Of a stretch of 64,000 nt of DNA, positions 24,001 to 39,000 are shown in pieces (the stretch's first letter is position 1; every line of letters starts with the position of its first letter). A model generated the notes under the pieces. The model searched no databases. It saw only the letters and a list, made by a program, of their open reading frames with translations, and was not told where the DNA came from. Made by a program: the position numbers and the translations under genes. This stretch comes from Clytia hemisphaerica (lineage: Eukaryota; Cnidaria; Hydrozoa; Leptothecata; Clytiidae), in contig CACVBU010000050.1 in NCBI GenBank assembly GCA_902728285.1, positions 2,638,060-2,702,059 on the forward strand, given 5' to 3'.

Positions 24001-27000
24001 AAGAGTAAAATCTGAATGAAATTTTGATGGATTTCCTTTTTCATCAAATTTAGACATCTCCCCATTAGCGTTTGGATAGGAAATGTTATGCAGTTTCTGA
24101 ACAATATCAATTGGTTGGCAGTCCGACTGTGCACCACAAGCATGATGCAATGCAGATCCTAACGCGTATACAGCATCAATAAGAAGATTACTATGAAATT
24201 TCAACGAATCGAATTCTTTGACCAAGCGTGTTAATGATATAGTTTGGTTTGTACTTTCACAATAGATGTTGTCGCCTTGAATATCGGTCACGTTGCAGCC
24301 ATTATAATGTCTATGGATGTAATTCCGAATCCATTCATTGCATGAATATTCTTCTCGAATTGTTTTGAAAATGAATTCGGTCAAGGTATAATCTGACGTT
24401 CCTTTATTATGCGTGAAGCCAACAGCCTGACCTTCTGCGTTGCGCATGTGCAGTGTCATATTTTCAGCGTGTAGCTTTGGAACGATACTGGATAAAGAGT
24501 TAATCCAAATATATGATGTGTTCCTGGCCATCAATTCGATCCGTGTATTTGTTTTGACAAAGGTGATAATAATTTTTAGTTTCGGATGCTTTTTGAGTGA
24601 CTGGAAAATATCTTCAATATCATTCACGTCTGTACCTTTTATATCGTCAATAAACTTATGGTAGGCAATACATCCACTGTCATTGGCGGGGAACTTTGCT
24701 CGTAGAGTTTCGAAAGCTCCTTGGCCATATGAGTCTTTTGATCCTATGAATCCCACATATTCCCATTGAAATGCTTTCATCATTTTATAAATGGTTTCCA
24801 CCCTAGCGTCGGGCTTTATGGTCCTGAAGAATGATCTCAAACCATCCTTGTCTTGGCTTAACTTTTCACTTGAAGCAAGCCAACTCACTAACGGGATGTT
24901 ATGTACAGCCAAAATGTTAGCTAGGGAACGTGTTTCAAAACTTGAACGGGCACCAATAACACCAAAGATTCGCTTCTTACTCAAAGTGTTATTTCTCATC
25001 ATGCGTTCTGGACAATGCGCTATATATCCCTTTTTGCAAAAGGAGTCTTCTTGATAATAAGAAACAGTTTCGAAGGCTAAAGACATTGTCCTTGAAGGTT
25101 GATTACAGTTAGTATCGATCTGTAAGCCAAAAGATCGATTGAAGTCTTTTTCGAGCCTTTCCAATGCGTATCTTGCAGTGAAGGCAACCGTCATTCCATA
25201 CCTAGTCATTTTTTTGCAATAGTTCCATGAAAATAACTGCATTGTTAATTCTCCATGTTTGAGAAATGTCACTCCTGATATTGGTTCTTTCAGCTCTGGT
25301 AAGGCTTCATGTGTCGTGTGGTTCAAAAATTCCAGTCCCTGACATTTGAGTGAACATACTATGCCAGGGCTGTGTGTTTCTGCTGTAATCACCCAAATGA
25401 TAAACAAAGATGTTGAAGGTCTCTCATTGCTTTGTTTCATGGTGGTCGGTTTCAATAGCAATCAAAATATTCACAACGTTTTGTTCAAATAGCATGAGAA
25501 CTCTGAAAATACTCAATATTTTTAATATTGTTCTTTAAACTGTCGATTGATGTTTGAAACATTCACTACTAGATCAAAAAACATTGACTAGGCCTATGTT
25601 CAATGTTTTTCATTGACTGTCAGCAAGTTTTATTGACTGTCAACAGTTTTTATTGACCGTCAATTGCAAACTATTGACAACAAATTGTTTACATTGACCA
25701 TCAATATTTTCTTTTTTACAGTCAATGCTTTGTATTGACTGTCAATTGTTTTGTTGCCAGCTGTCAATACAAGTAATAAACAGTCAATGCAAAAAATTGA
25801 CTGTTAATATTGACCGTCAATATATTCATTTAGTTTTCAAGAAAATTGACTAACAGTCAATATTAAGTATTTTTTGTCAATAATTTGTATTTGAAAGTCC
25901 ATAAAAGTTGCTGACAGTCAATGAAAAACATTGAACATGGGCTTAATCAATGATTTTTGATCTAGTAGTGATTGTTAATACGCAACTAGCCTTATGTTAG
26001 TCAAATAAAGTGTTTCATAGAAGTGTCATCAGAAAATTCGAAGCTTTCTCGTAACGAGACTTTGCCACTAAAGCTACAAAACATTTGATTCCAGCGTTTT
26101 ATTGATTAAATCTTTTTTCTGAAGTGAATTCTTTATTCGTGTTGAAAACGTGATTCATTCAAATCATTCGATATTCGATTGAATTTGTATTCAATATAAG
26201 ATTTTATTCTATCAATAATTTCGGCAAAACATGTTGAAAACTTCTTTCAGAATAAATTTTTTTCGATCAAGTGAGACTATTCATATTTTTGAACAAAAAG
26301 ATTCTGAATTGGCTATTTCAATACCGGGAAGGTCTTTGGGTACTGCTCAAAAGTTTTTTGTTTGAATGAACTTTTTATCATGTAGAAATATTTCATGAAA
26401 ATTCGCAGCCTCTCGAGGGTGGCCCATTGAAGACCCCATTAAGAAATGAAAAAACAGTAAAGAACAGGGTTTCTCGAATCCAAAGAGCTTCTTTCTAGAG
26501 GCTGTAACTTTCTTGCTTTAAGTATATACCTCATGTTAAACTGAATTTTGAGCCGAACCTTAAAGAATACCGTTAAGAATATTCTAGGAGGATTTCCCCC
26601 CAAAAGTCGAGAATATCCATGGTGAAAATTGCATTCTTATAAAAAAGCGTGTATTTTACAAACTAAACAGATTAAAGCAATAATCATAAAAACCATGAAT
26701 GTAAACTTGATAACATTTTCATCATTGAGAAACTTTGGAAGGGTATACTCTTTTATCAAATTATACAAAGTTCTCCTCTTTATCCTAAATATCATCATTC
26801 TGAACCTAAAGAATCTTTTAATACGCCCTGTATCACATAATAAAATTTTAGACATAGGGGTATTAAGATTTAAAGCAGGGGGTTTTGAAGAGAGGGAAAT
26901 AATATTTAATTAAAAACTGTTAATTATTATACTGTGCATAAATCAGTCCGTTGGGATCCTAACACACCCACCTATGTATATGTTCCAATTAATCAACTTT

Positions 27001-30000
27001 CATTGTATCAAGCTATGAATACAAAATTTTGACCATAGTTTGGAAATGTAATTTAGAGGGTTTTGGGCATAAATTTATTTGATAAAATTTTTACAGTATA
27101 CCCCTGGTTGTCAAAACGCAGGTTTGGGGCCCCCAAAACGTAGGTGTAGTTAAAATCAAGTTATTAAGCCCAGTGGTAATAGGGGGAGTAACTATGAACA
27201 TATTTGTGTTTTCTTTGATTTAACAACGTCTTAATCAACATCAAGTTTCTGAAAAAAAATCTCTTTTGAAAATAGTTCCATTCATTTTAGAAAAACAGCT
27301 TAAACTGAAACTTAAAATATTAAGCTTTAAAGGTATTCTTCTCCTATATTTTGCAAAAAAATGACAGAATTTGCCGTTTTTGCTGATTCAGTGAAGATTT
27401 TTTTATATATAATGTTAATTTTTTGTTATAAACTCGAGCTGATAGGAATGGAATTCCAAGATTTTTTGCTGTTTCTCATATTTCTCATATGTTTCCCAAA
27501 ATACTGGTTGACCTTTCAGATGCTATATCTTTTACCCATCCTCTAAAGTCACAGATTTATCTGCATTTTCTGAAGGGCATTAGGTGTAAAAAGTTTCCTA
27601 TACCCCCTTTTCATAACTTATTTTTACTATCCAAGGAGCTACTTCTTCATTCTGGTACGGCGAGCGACGTACCTGCCGTACCTGGTACGGCGTTCCAAGA
27701 GTTTCAGCCATAAGAAAACTTTTAAAATTTAGAATGCCTAGATTGCTTGAAAACGCATCATGTGCATCATTATCTATGAGAATTATTTTTTAATTGTTCG
27801 ATGCTGCATGCATACAAGATGTTTTAGAACTACCTACTTTTGCGAATTATTGAAATCCTCTAAGTCTCTAAGTTAACGCGGTATCATTTTGTGTATTGTA
27901 TTGTAGTAACTGCGGAGAGACAACCATTATTAAACGCTGACGGAGAAAATTTTCTCTAGACTCTTTTGTTTTTGGCTAAAAACGCTCTCGTTGGATGCAG
28001 TCACAAAAATTATAAAAATCGTCATTAAAAATGAAAAAATACGCCCTCAGAAAAATAACGAAAATATTTGTTTAGATATCTTTGATGATTTTAATGTTAT
28101 ATGTTTTGATTATTTTGAATGACTTTACCATGACAATAATTTAATATGACAATAAGTTAATCCAAGACTATTCAAGCGATGCGAGCAAGAAAGCTTTACA
28201 GATTTAGGTCTTAGATTTTTATAGATTTTTAGAGTTGTTTTAGACAATGATTTGCATTTCACGTTCATGCTGATATCTCAATTCACGTATCCACGCGCTA
28301 AAAAAGTCCAATTCACGTATTTACGTCAGAAAAAAGGCTCATTCACGTGTCACGCCAGCCCCTGGGGAAGCCCTTTAATCTGGAGTGATCAGCTAGATGA
28401 ATATTTTACACACTAGCCATAGCTTTCACTAACTGCCACCCGCTAGTACAAATGCTTCTAAAAACTAATTAATGCTAATTAAGGCTTTTTAATGCTTTAT
28501 AGCAAAGGTTTGGAAATGATTTGGAATGGTTAGAATGATTCTTCTCAACAGCATTTTCTTTGAGATATCAATGAATAAGCTAACATAAATGAAACATATT
28601 TTTTTTCTAAAAATGTGAATTACTTTGTACAAAGAATAAAATACGAATCTTAAAACGTTCATTAGGAAAAGTGTTCAGGTAAAATCAATTACAGACAGTT
28701 ACAGATACTAAACCAGTCAAAAGACATGCAACTATATTTATTTCAACCAATTTGAAATATAAATGAAACATAGTAGAACCAAACAGCATAAGAAATGCTA
28801 TGAGCCAGAAACATAACGAGCAGGAACCAAAAATTGACAGGTAACAATGTACTTAGGAGTTTTTCCAACGGTTTAACAAAGGATATCGTGATCCAAAATT
28901 GTTTACATTAAATGGATTTACCAGTAATCTAGAATCTGTAACAGCGTCGTGGAAAGGATGGAAGATGATAGAACGTAACATGGTAATAGTATCAGTAACG
29001 AGGCAATATTGATGAGCAGGAAGCAGGTATTAACAGGAAATAGCGTACATTCAGGACTTTTTCCAAAGCAATGATAAGGGATCTCATTGATAAAATTGTT
29101 TACATTAAAAAGATATGCCAGTTATCTTGCACTTGCAGTTGTAACAGCAATATCGTTTAGAAGGATGGAAAATCATGACGTAACGTGGTAATAGTAGCAA
29201 TAAACGAGGTAATATTGCGTTGTCAAGGTAAACGAATCCTCATTCATAAAAAGCTTAAAGGGAAAATAAGAAACATGAAATTAGATATGACGGTCATCGA
29301 AAAAATGCTCTGTTCACATCGCAACGGGTGTTAAAAATGCATGCGGCAAACGGGCGGTCAAAAACATTCCCAGGTTTTTTTTATCACGCCAGTAACTCAG
29401 GGGCGGGTGGTAACGCGAGCAAAACAATTTTTCGATGGTCGTCAGAGCAATTGAGAAGAAAGCTATACTTTAAAAGAACATTTGTTGCTTTTCCCAGATT
29501 TTTTTTGCGGGCGGGCGGGTGACGCGAATAGAACAATTTTTTGATGACCGCCTATATATTATGGTGAGTGTACTGAAATTTCCTCAAAAATAGTTCACAA
29601 AAGTTTCTTTCAATCTTTGATAATAATTTCCCAAATAGTGCCTAGTAAGTATCAATATAAGAACACAGGTTAAACATAAAAGATTAATAAAACCAAGTCT
29701 TATAAAAGTACACAAAGAAAAAAATATTTGTACTTACTGTCGAAGTACCATAACACAGATCTTTAAGCATTTTGTTGGGAGTAGAGTATGTTGAATGACG
29801 ATTGTCGAATAAATTTAGACAGTGGAATTTCGCTACCAATTCAACCACAAACATACAATAATCACTTTTGTCCATATTCTAAGACAGAAGACAGATTGTA
29901 ATTTGACTGTCAGCAAATTCACTGATGGGTATATGTATATATCTTGTTTAATCCGAAAGTCAAAAGTAAATTGTGTCAAGTATTTTGACTGCAACAGGAG

Positions 30001-33000
30001 GAGAGAGCTTGAATTAAAAAAAAACTTCCAGAAACTTCTCCATTCCATTTCCTGCATGTTGACCAATCGGGCAAAATTCTACAAGCGGAATAAAATCTAC
30101 TGTCGAAAGCTTAGACTGGAGTCGTTTATAATGCATGTAATACTAATAATAAACACAAATAATGATACGGGATTTAGTTTGTATAAACGACTGGAAGAAT
30201 CCGGTGTTCCAGCCTTATAGATACCGGGCCTAGCTACGCAGAAACTTGCGTAGCGAGAAAACAATTTCTTAAGCAACAACAAACTCTCAAAATAAAATCA
30301 ACTCAAATGAGACATTTTTAACACACAAATCCACACACATTTTATTTTCAAGAATTTTTTTTGAGCGGGAAAAAATTTTAATTGCGATATTGACATTTTT
30401 TTTTTTGTTTGGAGTTAGTGCACAAAGGTTTCTAGACGACTAAAATTTACTTTTTTGCTTTATTTCTAATATGTCTGAATTAGTCGTCTAGCTTGCTAGA
30501 CTATCGAAAGCTGAGTAAAATGCCCGCGGCGCCTGCTATTATAAAGAAAAAAAGTTTTTAGGCTAGCAACTGCCGTCCCGGAAAAAAACCGAACATTCAC
30601 GGAAGATACTAACTACGGGTAGGCTTGCGCGACAAAACAAAACGCGCAAAAATTTGAGATTCCAGTCCAATATCTATGCGTGAAACTATGGTATGAGTGC
30701 CTCCTCGTCGCTGCGCTCTTGCGGGGGCAATTAGTAGAAGAATGAAAAAATTGATTTAATCAATTTGCACAGTCTAGAAAGAGTTGATGGTGATTCCCTA
30801 TTGCATTTATCTGGGTTTTCGAAAACATACTCGTACTTAATCGACTGAATCGATTTGTAAAAATCCGCAGTTCTGACCCGTAAAATCAAGGGCGGTAAAA
30901 GGGCTGATTTATCTCAGACACCCCTGTCTCAGTAACCCGGTAGAGTTTAAAAGCTCACCGGGGTGGCTAAGAAAATAACAGGATTTCACCGGGGCAGATT
31001 TTTGACTGAAAAAAGTCGCCGGGTTGGAAAATTTGAGGTAAATTTTCACTGGGGTACATTTTTTTTATATAAAGACCAGTAAAATCTTTCGATGCTATAT
31101 GACTACTATTGTTATTTTAAGCCTCAAATTCTTCTAATGTTTTTTATACTCCCTGCTTATAATACTAAACCTCAATTTGGCTAAGATCGCCCCAGTCAAA
31201 AAAGGGAAATGCTTATCGCCCTGTACCGAAAAATTGAATAATTGAACCCGGATGTTTATTGGAGTTATTTTTTTATCAACCTATTTCAATGCTTCCAGTG
31301 AGTCTACATTCTAAATACAAGGTCAATCTGAAGAGTAGTCCAAGATTTATGGCTAGTTTTCTGTTTAATTAAATCATGCGAAATTAAGACAGTTTTGCCA
31401 TGAAGGTTGCAATGCCCATAATATATGAAAATGTTGAAATTAACAAACTAAAATGTTTTTTTTCCAATACATAATCTAATGCAAAAAAATATCTCTGCTA
31501 GCGAATACGTGTATCAAACGACCCATTCAATTTTTCAGCAGTTTTCAGTGAAATTACATGAAACCCAAACGCTTTAAAGTCTAGTACATTGAATATGCGT
31601 AAAATATTCTCATATAAAACATATAAACAAAACATATAAACAATCTTAAATGTGTTCCTAGGGTTATGATGGAAAGCTCTTCAAGTTTAAAAAGTAATCG
31701 CAAAATTGCAACACAAATTTATTTTTCTTTGTTACTGTAATTTCATTTATTTTTCACTTTATTAGTTTTCTTCTTATATTATTGGTCAGCCTAAGCTGAG
31801 CATTCAAATAGGTAAAATTTTCTTCCATCATCAGCATCATCATAAGACGGCAAAAAAAAAATCCGATTTTCCGATCTCACTTTGATTTCTAAACTTTCTT
31901 CCGATCGGGTTAACTTTTTGCGTACTTTTAGCGTGCGTTGTTTTTACAGATCATAATGTAGTTTCAAGATGGCGGCGGCTCAAGCGATAGTCAGATGTGA
32001 TAAGTTAGTGTTGTACCAAAGTATCTTCAGTGTAAATCTGTTGCAAGCTTCAATTTCTGTCATTTATTTTTTTAACTCGGCAAATCAAACACATGATTTT
32101 CATCAAGGGGATTCTTTTTCTATATCCTTTGAAGGTTTAAAGCCGTTTGCTCAAGTTTTTGTTTATGTTGAATTTTCTGATATATACTTTTTATTGCTGC
32201 TTTTTAATAGTTTTTGCAATAAAAACATATATTTTTTTCTTGTTTGCCTCTAGGGGAATTGATGTTGTTATAATGTTATTGGGATTTGATAAAGTTTACA
32301 AAAGTACAGCTACTGTATAAATTTGATATAAAGACTGGATGCAATCGTGCTTTTTTGGACTTGGACGACGTGTTTGTGATAAAGGCGAATCGCAAAAAAC
32401 TGTTTGGTTCCCGTCATTTCTACTTTAAAAAGTGGGAGTCGTTCAGCCGGTCAGTCGAAAATATTTTTCTGTTAAGAAGCAGCTATACATCTTGTCAGTC
32501 TGTCACAAACCGCCATATAAACAAAATTCAACATTCTCACAAAAGTGGTCTTTTTGATTTCCCAAACATTCCTCTAAAGCATTCACTTCTACAATAATTT
32601 ATGTAATTTGCAATTTCGGTCAGTCCACAGTCGGCTTCAACATATACACGTGTTTTTATTTACGTGACCGAAGTGTCTACTAAAACAATCCGGGGGAAAG
32701 TGGCGAAGCAAGATTATTCGCAAAGTAAAGAAATATCTCTTGGCATTGACAATCAAATATAATATATTGTATTATTATATCCTTAATTAAAAAATCAAAA
32801 ATTCATTTTTCATTCGCGAAAAAAAAATAAAATAATGAATTACTATTACTAAGACGCCCCCGTTTTTTACTCTCGTTTAATTTCCGATCTCGGAACGTGC
32901 AAAACGCCCGTCCGCCCAATATATCCACCCAATCAGCTTAAATTCACTTTTAATTGTCCATTGATTTTCAAAAAATAGTATTTAAAAATTATGAATTTAT

Positions 33001-36000
33001 AATAATTACAAAAAACAAAAATTTTGATACTTCATCAGTGAATTATTCAATAAATTCCTAGTTTCAATTTTCAGTGGGCGTTTTTCTAGGGCTTCGTTTA
33101 TCGCGCAATTTTTGCATCACACAAACTTTCTCGGCCGCTCGTAATAATTATGCATTGCCAAATTTGGTTCTCCATTGTCAAGTCAGGATCGATGGTGACG
33201 TCACCTAAGCATAAAAAAGAAAGGATTCCGTCAGTTTTATGCATATATTAATTTGCGAGATATTCTATTCGCCGCGTGAGCGCACTTTTCGTAGACTAGT
33301 CGGAATACTTTTTTTTACTCGCGGGATTGATGGTAACTTTTCATCTTCGTTATTTTTAAAATGAAGCACAACCGAAAAAAAAAAAACTTCAGAAAGTTGC
33401 GTATTTCCAGTGAGTAAATGATTCTGATAATTAACAAGTTTGATGATGATGATTTTTTTTCGGTCAGGCAAATGTCTCGTATTGGGGGTTCTAGTCTTGA
33501 CCCATAAGCCTACGCGAGATTGAAGCGTTTGGGTAAACGAGACAAAACTCCAAAAAAGCTGGTGTTTTGAAGCGCTTCCGTGCTCTCGAAATATCGCTGT
33601 TTGTGACGGACTGCTTGTTGAAAGGGAATTCGTGTGGACTGATCTGAATTTTAAAATTGAGAAAACGTGGATAAATTGGTGTTTTCGATTTACTCTCCAT
33701 TAGCATGCGGCTCTCTACTTCGATTTGAAAACTTTTAAACACAGAGCGTGCAGAGGTCAACAGTGGAAATCCAGCAAAGCAGCGGAAAAGCTTTCCGACT
33801 CTCCAGCTCGTAACCGTAAATCAGATGACGGGAACCAAATGATGAATGATATCACATCTCCTATTATTGGACTTGCAAAATTATGACAAATGGTCTTTGG
33901 AATTTGATCATTTATATTAATATTAATATATACAGTTCTTGTTGAAATTGATCAAACTATTTTTCACGCAGTTCCGGACGCAGATTGTGTTTTTCTAACC
34001 TTTTCTAACCTTGGCGCACATTTTGACTGAATGATGGAATGGAATGAATGGTGATAACAGTTTATAGATATCTCTTATCAGACTTGCAGAAAGCGGGCTC
34101 CCGTCAAGTTACACAACATGCTGTGCACACTCTCGTCACAACTTGCACAGCCATAACAAACAGATCAATCTGGTCTTCATTTAACATTGTTTTAAAGTTT
34201 AAAAAACACTGCCAGTGCTTGGCACAGAAGAGAGGACTCCCAGTTGAAATTAATTGCTACATCGCTGCCCTGTTGAATTTATTTATTATGGTTGTGTGTT
34301 TATTCCGCCAAGGCGGTAAATCAATCGCCCAAATTCATAGACCAATCAAAAGCGAGTTTAAAGCAAAACGGGGGAAAATGAGCTTCCCGCATAGTTGTGA
34401 ATTTTAAGTTTTGCTTTCGATTATCATTTGCGACCAGCAAAGTCTTCAAGATGGTTGTGTGCATGTTGTGTAACTTGACGGTTACTAAACTACAAAATTT
34501 ATTTACCCAGACTGGCCATCCATATAGTACGTACACAGTGAAGGGGGAGAGGGGGTTCAGCAAAAGCGTACATCTATTGTTTAAACAAAGTCATTTCTAT
34601 TGTTCTCTGCGTACAAGGGGGAGGGGGTGTGAAATATTTGGAAAATCTTTGCGTACGTACTATATGGACAATGCTAAAGAGAAGTATACTTTGAGCTTCT
34701 CGTGGGGGGGGGGGTTGGAGGAGCTCTCAGGCTTGTTTTACATAATTTTAAATCAAGTTATCAAATGTTTCAGTGCATCTCTTACATCTGTTAACCCACT
34801 TATTAAAGCTATCTAGCTAAGCTCTATTGGCTGACCTTCCAGCCTCGGCTGGTTTATTGTTCTGTTTAAAATGTAAGAAGTTTAAGAAATATTTATTTAG
34901 AAAGAAAATAATACAAATGTCCAAAGATGAAACTGATGATGAAAGTGATATCCAAAAACTCAAGAATTGCTTGAAAGGCCTGGCATCGCCAACAAAAGAG
35001 ACTGAAGTCACTGGTAGATGGTATGCTGCTATCTACACCATCAAGAAAACAAAAAGGTTGTATATTGGTCGTTTGTTGAAGAGATTCTTAAAATATGAAG
35101 ATGGCGCTGTTAACTCACTTCAGTTGCACTGTCTAAAGCCTAAAGTTGGGAGTGGCAAGGTTCTTGAAGACACCCCAGACCATCTTCCAGATATAAGCAT
35201 TTTCCCAGTTCATGACATCATAGATGGGCCATTAAAGGTCATTCCCATTTGAGGAAAAAAATGAACATTCCAGATCATGATTCAATTGAAAATATGTTTA
35301 ACAAAGAAGTATTAGGACTAAACCGCCTAGCTTTAGTAAATATGATGTAATAATAGTCCAGTAGAATTTAGGGTCAACCTAGAAAAAATTATTATAAAAG
35401 GTTTCTATATACCGTTGGAAAGATAATTTTATCAGCTTTCAAATGAGGGGTAGAGTCAATTTTTTGTCATGGGGAAAAAAAGTTATGGACCAAAAAGTGA
35501 AAGGGGGTTTTCTAAGCAAAAAGCAGTGACCCATTAAAAATGTCAATTTTAAAAGTTTTTAGACAGCTAATTTTGATGGTTCCATCTGATAGAGCTGGAA
35601 GAGTAGATGTCCAAAATGGGGTCATTTGTAAAATTTGGTCAACCAGACCCTGAGAAAATAGCCATAACGGCTGAAAAATCGTCATTTTTAATGCTGACGT
35701 CAACACTTTAAAAATTAATTTCAGCACTCAAAACCACTTTCAACGGATGCGTCTCGAAGAGTACTATCGAATACAAGTATAGTTCGTTTAGGTACCATGG
35801 CTAGTTCTTGAGATATTTGCATTTCAAATTTTGCTGATTCAGCATATTTGAGAGATTTTGATGGTTTTTTGCTGAGTCATCAAAATTTGAAATGAAAATA
35901 TCTCAAGATCTAGCCATGGTACCTAAACAAACTATACTTGTATTCGATAGTACTCTTCGAGACGCATCCGTTGAAAGTGGTTTTGAGTGCTGAAATTAAT

Positions 36001-39000
36001 TTTTAAAGTGTTGACGTCAGCATTAAAAATTACGATTTTTCAGCCATTATGGCTATTTTCTCAGGGTCTGGTTGACCAAATTTTACAAATGACCCCATTT
36101 TGGACATCTACTCTTCCAGCTCTAACAGATGGAACCATCAAAATTAGCTGTTTAAAAACTTTTAAAATTGACATTTTTAATGGGTCACTGCTTTTTGCTT
36201 AGAAAACCCCCTTTCACTCTTTAGTCCATAACTTTTTTCCCTATGACAAAAAAATTGACTCTACCCCTCATTTGAAAGCTGATAAAATTATCTTTCCAAC
36301 GGTATATAGAAACCTTTTATAATAATTTTTTCTAGGTTGACCCTATTATGGACGAATTTCTACTGGACTATAATCCATACTTTTTTTTAAGCTTTTGAGT
36401 TATATATGCTAATCATTATTGTAGTATTTTTGCATAGTTTTTCTTGAAAATGTGTCACACAATTGTATTTCAGAAGTATGTTTGAGAAATAGAAAAATAT
36501 TTTTGTGTTTGACATCAAAAAATTCTAAAACTCGCAATTTTTCTCATTTGTACCTCAAAACCCACAATTTAAAAGTGAGTTTTTTGAGAGCAATTAAAAT
36601 GAACACGTTGCTTACAGCACTTAGGACTTTTTTCCTACATTTGTGTTATGCCTAGAGGTAATAGAAAACGAAAGATTGATAGGTTAGTCAATAGCAAGTG
36701 ACTTATCTGACCATTTTTTGAAAAAAATCAAAAATTTTGAAGTTAGATTTCTAGCGTTAAATCTGGGTCAGTGGAAAACATGGATCCCATCCATTGACTA
36801 CTCCATTGGTGTACCTATTGGAGTACCCTAGTTTTTATGCCCTAGAGCTTGAAAATAATAGAATTACTGATTTCTTTAGTTGTGTAGGTGACTTCTATTT
36901 GAAATTCAAGTGATTCCATAACATAATAACATAATGAGAATCTAGAAATTAGAAGTTTTTTATTTTGTCAGTAAGATCGCCGCAGTAATATTGTCTAGCG
37001 CTCTCGATGCATTAAAAATCGATTTGAGTAGAAATTTTGCAGACCAGAGGAAAGAGAGATGAAAGAAAGACAGACTAATTTCCCGATTTTCCGTTTTGGA
37101 TTAGTATCAAGCCTGTTGTTTTCTATTTTCATAAGATAACACGGGCTAGTATGGCGATAATTGATTGGTTGGTTGAAAGATTACGTCATTTTCAGCCAAT
37201 GACATTTGTTCTATTAGGAAAGTAAAATAATTTTTTTTAATTCGCGAAAATAATTTCCGCCAAAAATATCTTCCAGCGAAAATTTCTTCCCTTAAGATTT
37301 ATCTAACTTTTATTTTGGAACTCGTTTTATCGTTGGTCTGTAATTCAAGAAACGAGTTTTCCCATTCTGGTCTGTGAATTATATCGGGGTACTCCAACAG
37401 GTACACCAATGGAGTAGTCCATGGATGGGATCCATGTTTTCCACCGACCCGTTAAATCTTGATAAAAAAACTTTTACCCAACCAATAATGCTCAATTTTG
37501 TTTTAAATAATAAAGAAACTATTATACCAACATAATCTTAAAAAGTTATGCTAATAAAAACATTTTAGATTTTTCTAGAACTCCTGAAATAAAATTGTTG
37601 GTTTTGAGGTACCTGTGGGTTTTGTGGTACATATACCTGTATTCATTGGAAAAAAAATACATTTTAGTTTGTTAATTTCGACATTTTCACATATTATGGG
37701 CATTGCAACCTTCATGGCAAAACTATCTTAATTTCGCATGATTTAATTAAACAGAAAACTAGCCATAAATCTTGAACTACTCTTCAGATTGACCTTGTAT
37801 TTAGAATGTAGACTCACTGGAAGCATTGAAATAGGTTGATAAAAAAATAACTCCAATAAACATCTGGATTCAATTTTTCAATTTTTCGGTACAGGGCGAT
37901 AAGCATTTCCCTTTTTCTGACCGGGGTGACCTAAAAAGGATGATATTTGACCGGGTCTCAACTATAAATTTCTAAAATTTGACTGGGTTCAAATTTTTGA
38001 TTATTTTTTGACCGGAGTTACCAATTTTCCACCGGGGACAAAATTTGGCCTGTTTTTAGGCATTTTTTCACCGGGCTACTCACCGGGGTGGATCTGACCG
38101 GGCCACAGACTCAGGGGTGTGACAAGGGTTTTCCGTAAAATTAAGTTTTTCAAAATCAACGGAACAATCTTTTTCTGTTACACGTTTTTTTTTAACTAGT
38201 TTTACCAAGCAGCCTCAATGTTTCTTAAGAAATCGGCCTTTTGAGCCTTAAATGTTTCTTACATGTTTCTAAACTTTTTGACATAATCAGCCTCATGGAA
38301 GGCTGGATTGGAAAGTTCTTAAAAAAAACCGAATTAAAAAAATGTTATTTTCTCATTCTCAGCCTCAGCATGTTTCTTAGATGTTTCTTAGTTTTTAGGC
38401 ATTCTGAGCCTCGTGTTTCTTAAAAGTGTGTTTCTTAAAAAAAAATGTGTATTATAAAGTTATAAATTGATGTTTTTTGCTTTCAATGGTGGTACCACAA
38501 AGGAAATTTCGCACTCTTCTTTGTGTTTATGTTTGTACTTAGTTTGTATTGTTTGTATTCTTAAGCAAATTAAAAAATAAACCAGCCGAGGCTGGAAGGT
38601 CAGCCAATAGAGCTTAGCTAGATAGCTTTAATAAGTGGGTTAACAGATGTAAGAGATGCACTGAAACAGAGTAGACTAAATATGTTGAATAATGTACAAA
38701 ATGTGAAACATTTGATAACTTGATTTAAAATTATGTAAAACAAGCCTGAGAGCTCCTCCAACCCCCCCCCCCCCCCGAGAAGCTCAAGTATACTTCTCTT
38801 TAGCATTGTCCATATAGTACGTACGCAAAGATTTTCCAAATATTTCACACCCCCTCCCCCTTGTACGCAGAGAACAATAGAAATGACTTTGTTTAAACAA
38901 TAGATGTACGCTTTTGCTGAACCCCCTCTCCCCCTTCACTGTGTACGTACTATATGGATGGCCAGTCTAGTTTAGTAACCGTCAAGTTACACAACATGCT

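Noticed and set aside
29822-30220. 132-codon plus-strand open frame
   Set aside because: Begins with GTG, no domain, no splice context, Lys/Asn/Ile-rich as expected of AT-rich noise.
31969-32253. ATGGCGGCGGCT start with a good initiation context in the giant repeat arm
   Set aside because: The frame is short and hydrophobic without motifs. The same site in the right arm is broken by the MULE. No splice-linked continuation found.
34048-34407. 119-codon open frame present in both arms of the giant repeat
   Set aside because: It runs across a small inverted-repeat element (34103-34484). Its similarity to 39053-39412 reflects DNA duplication, not coding constraint.
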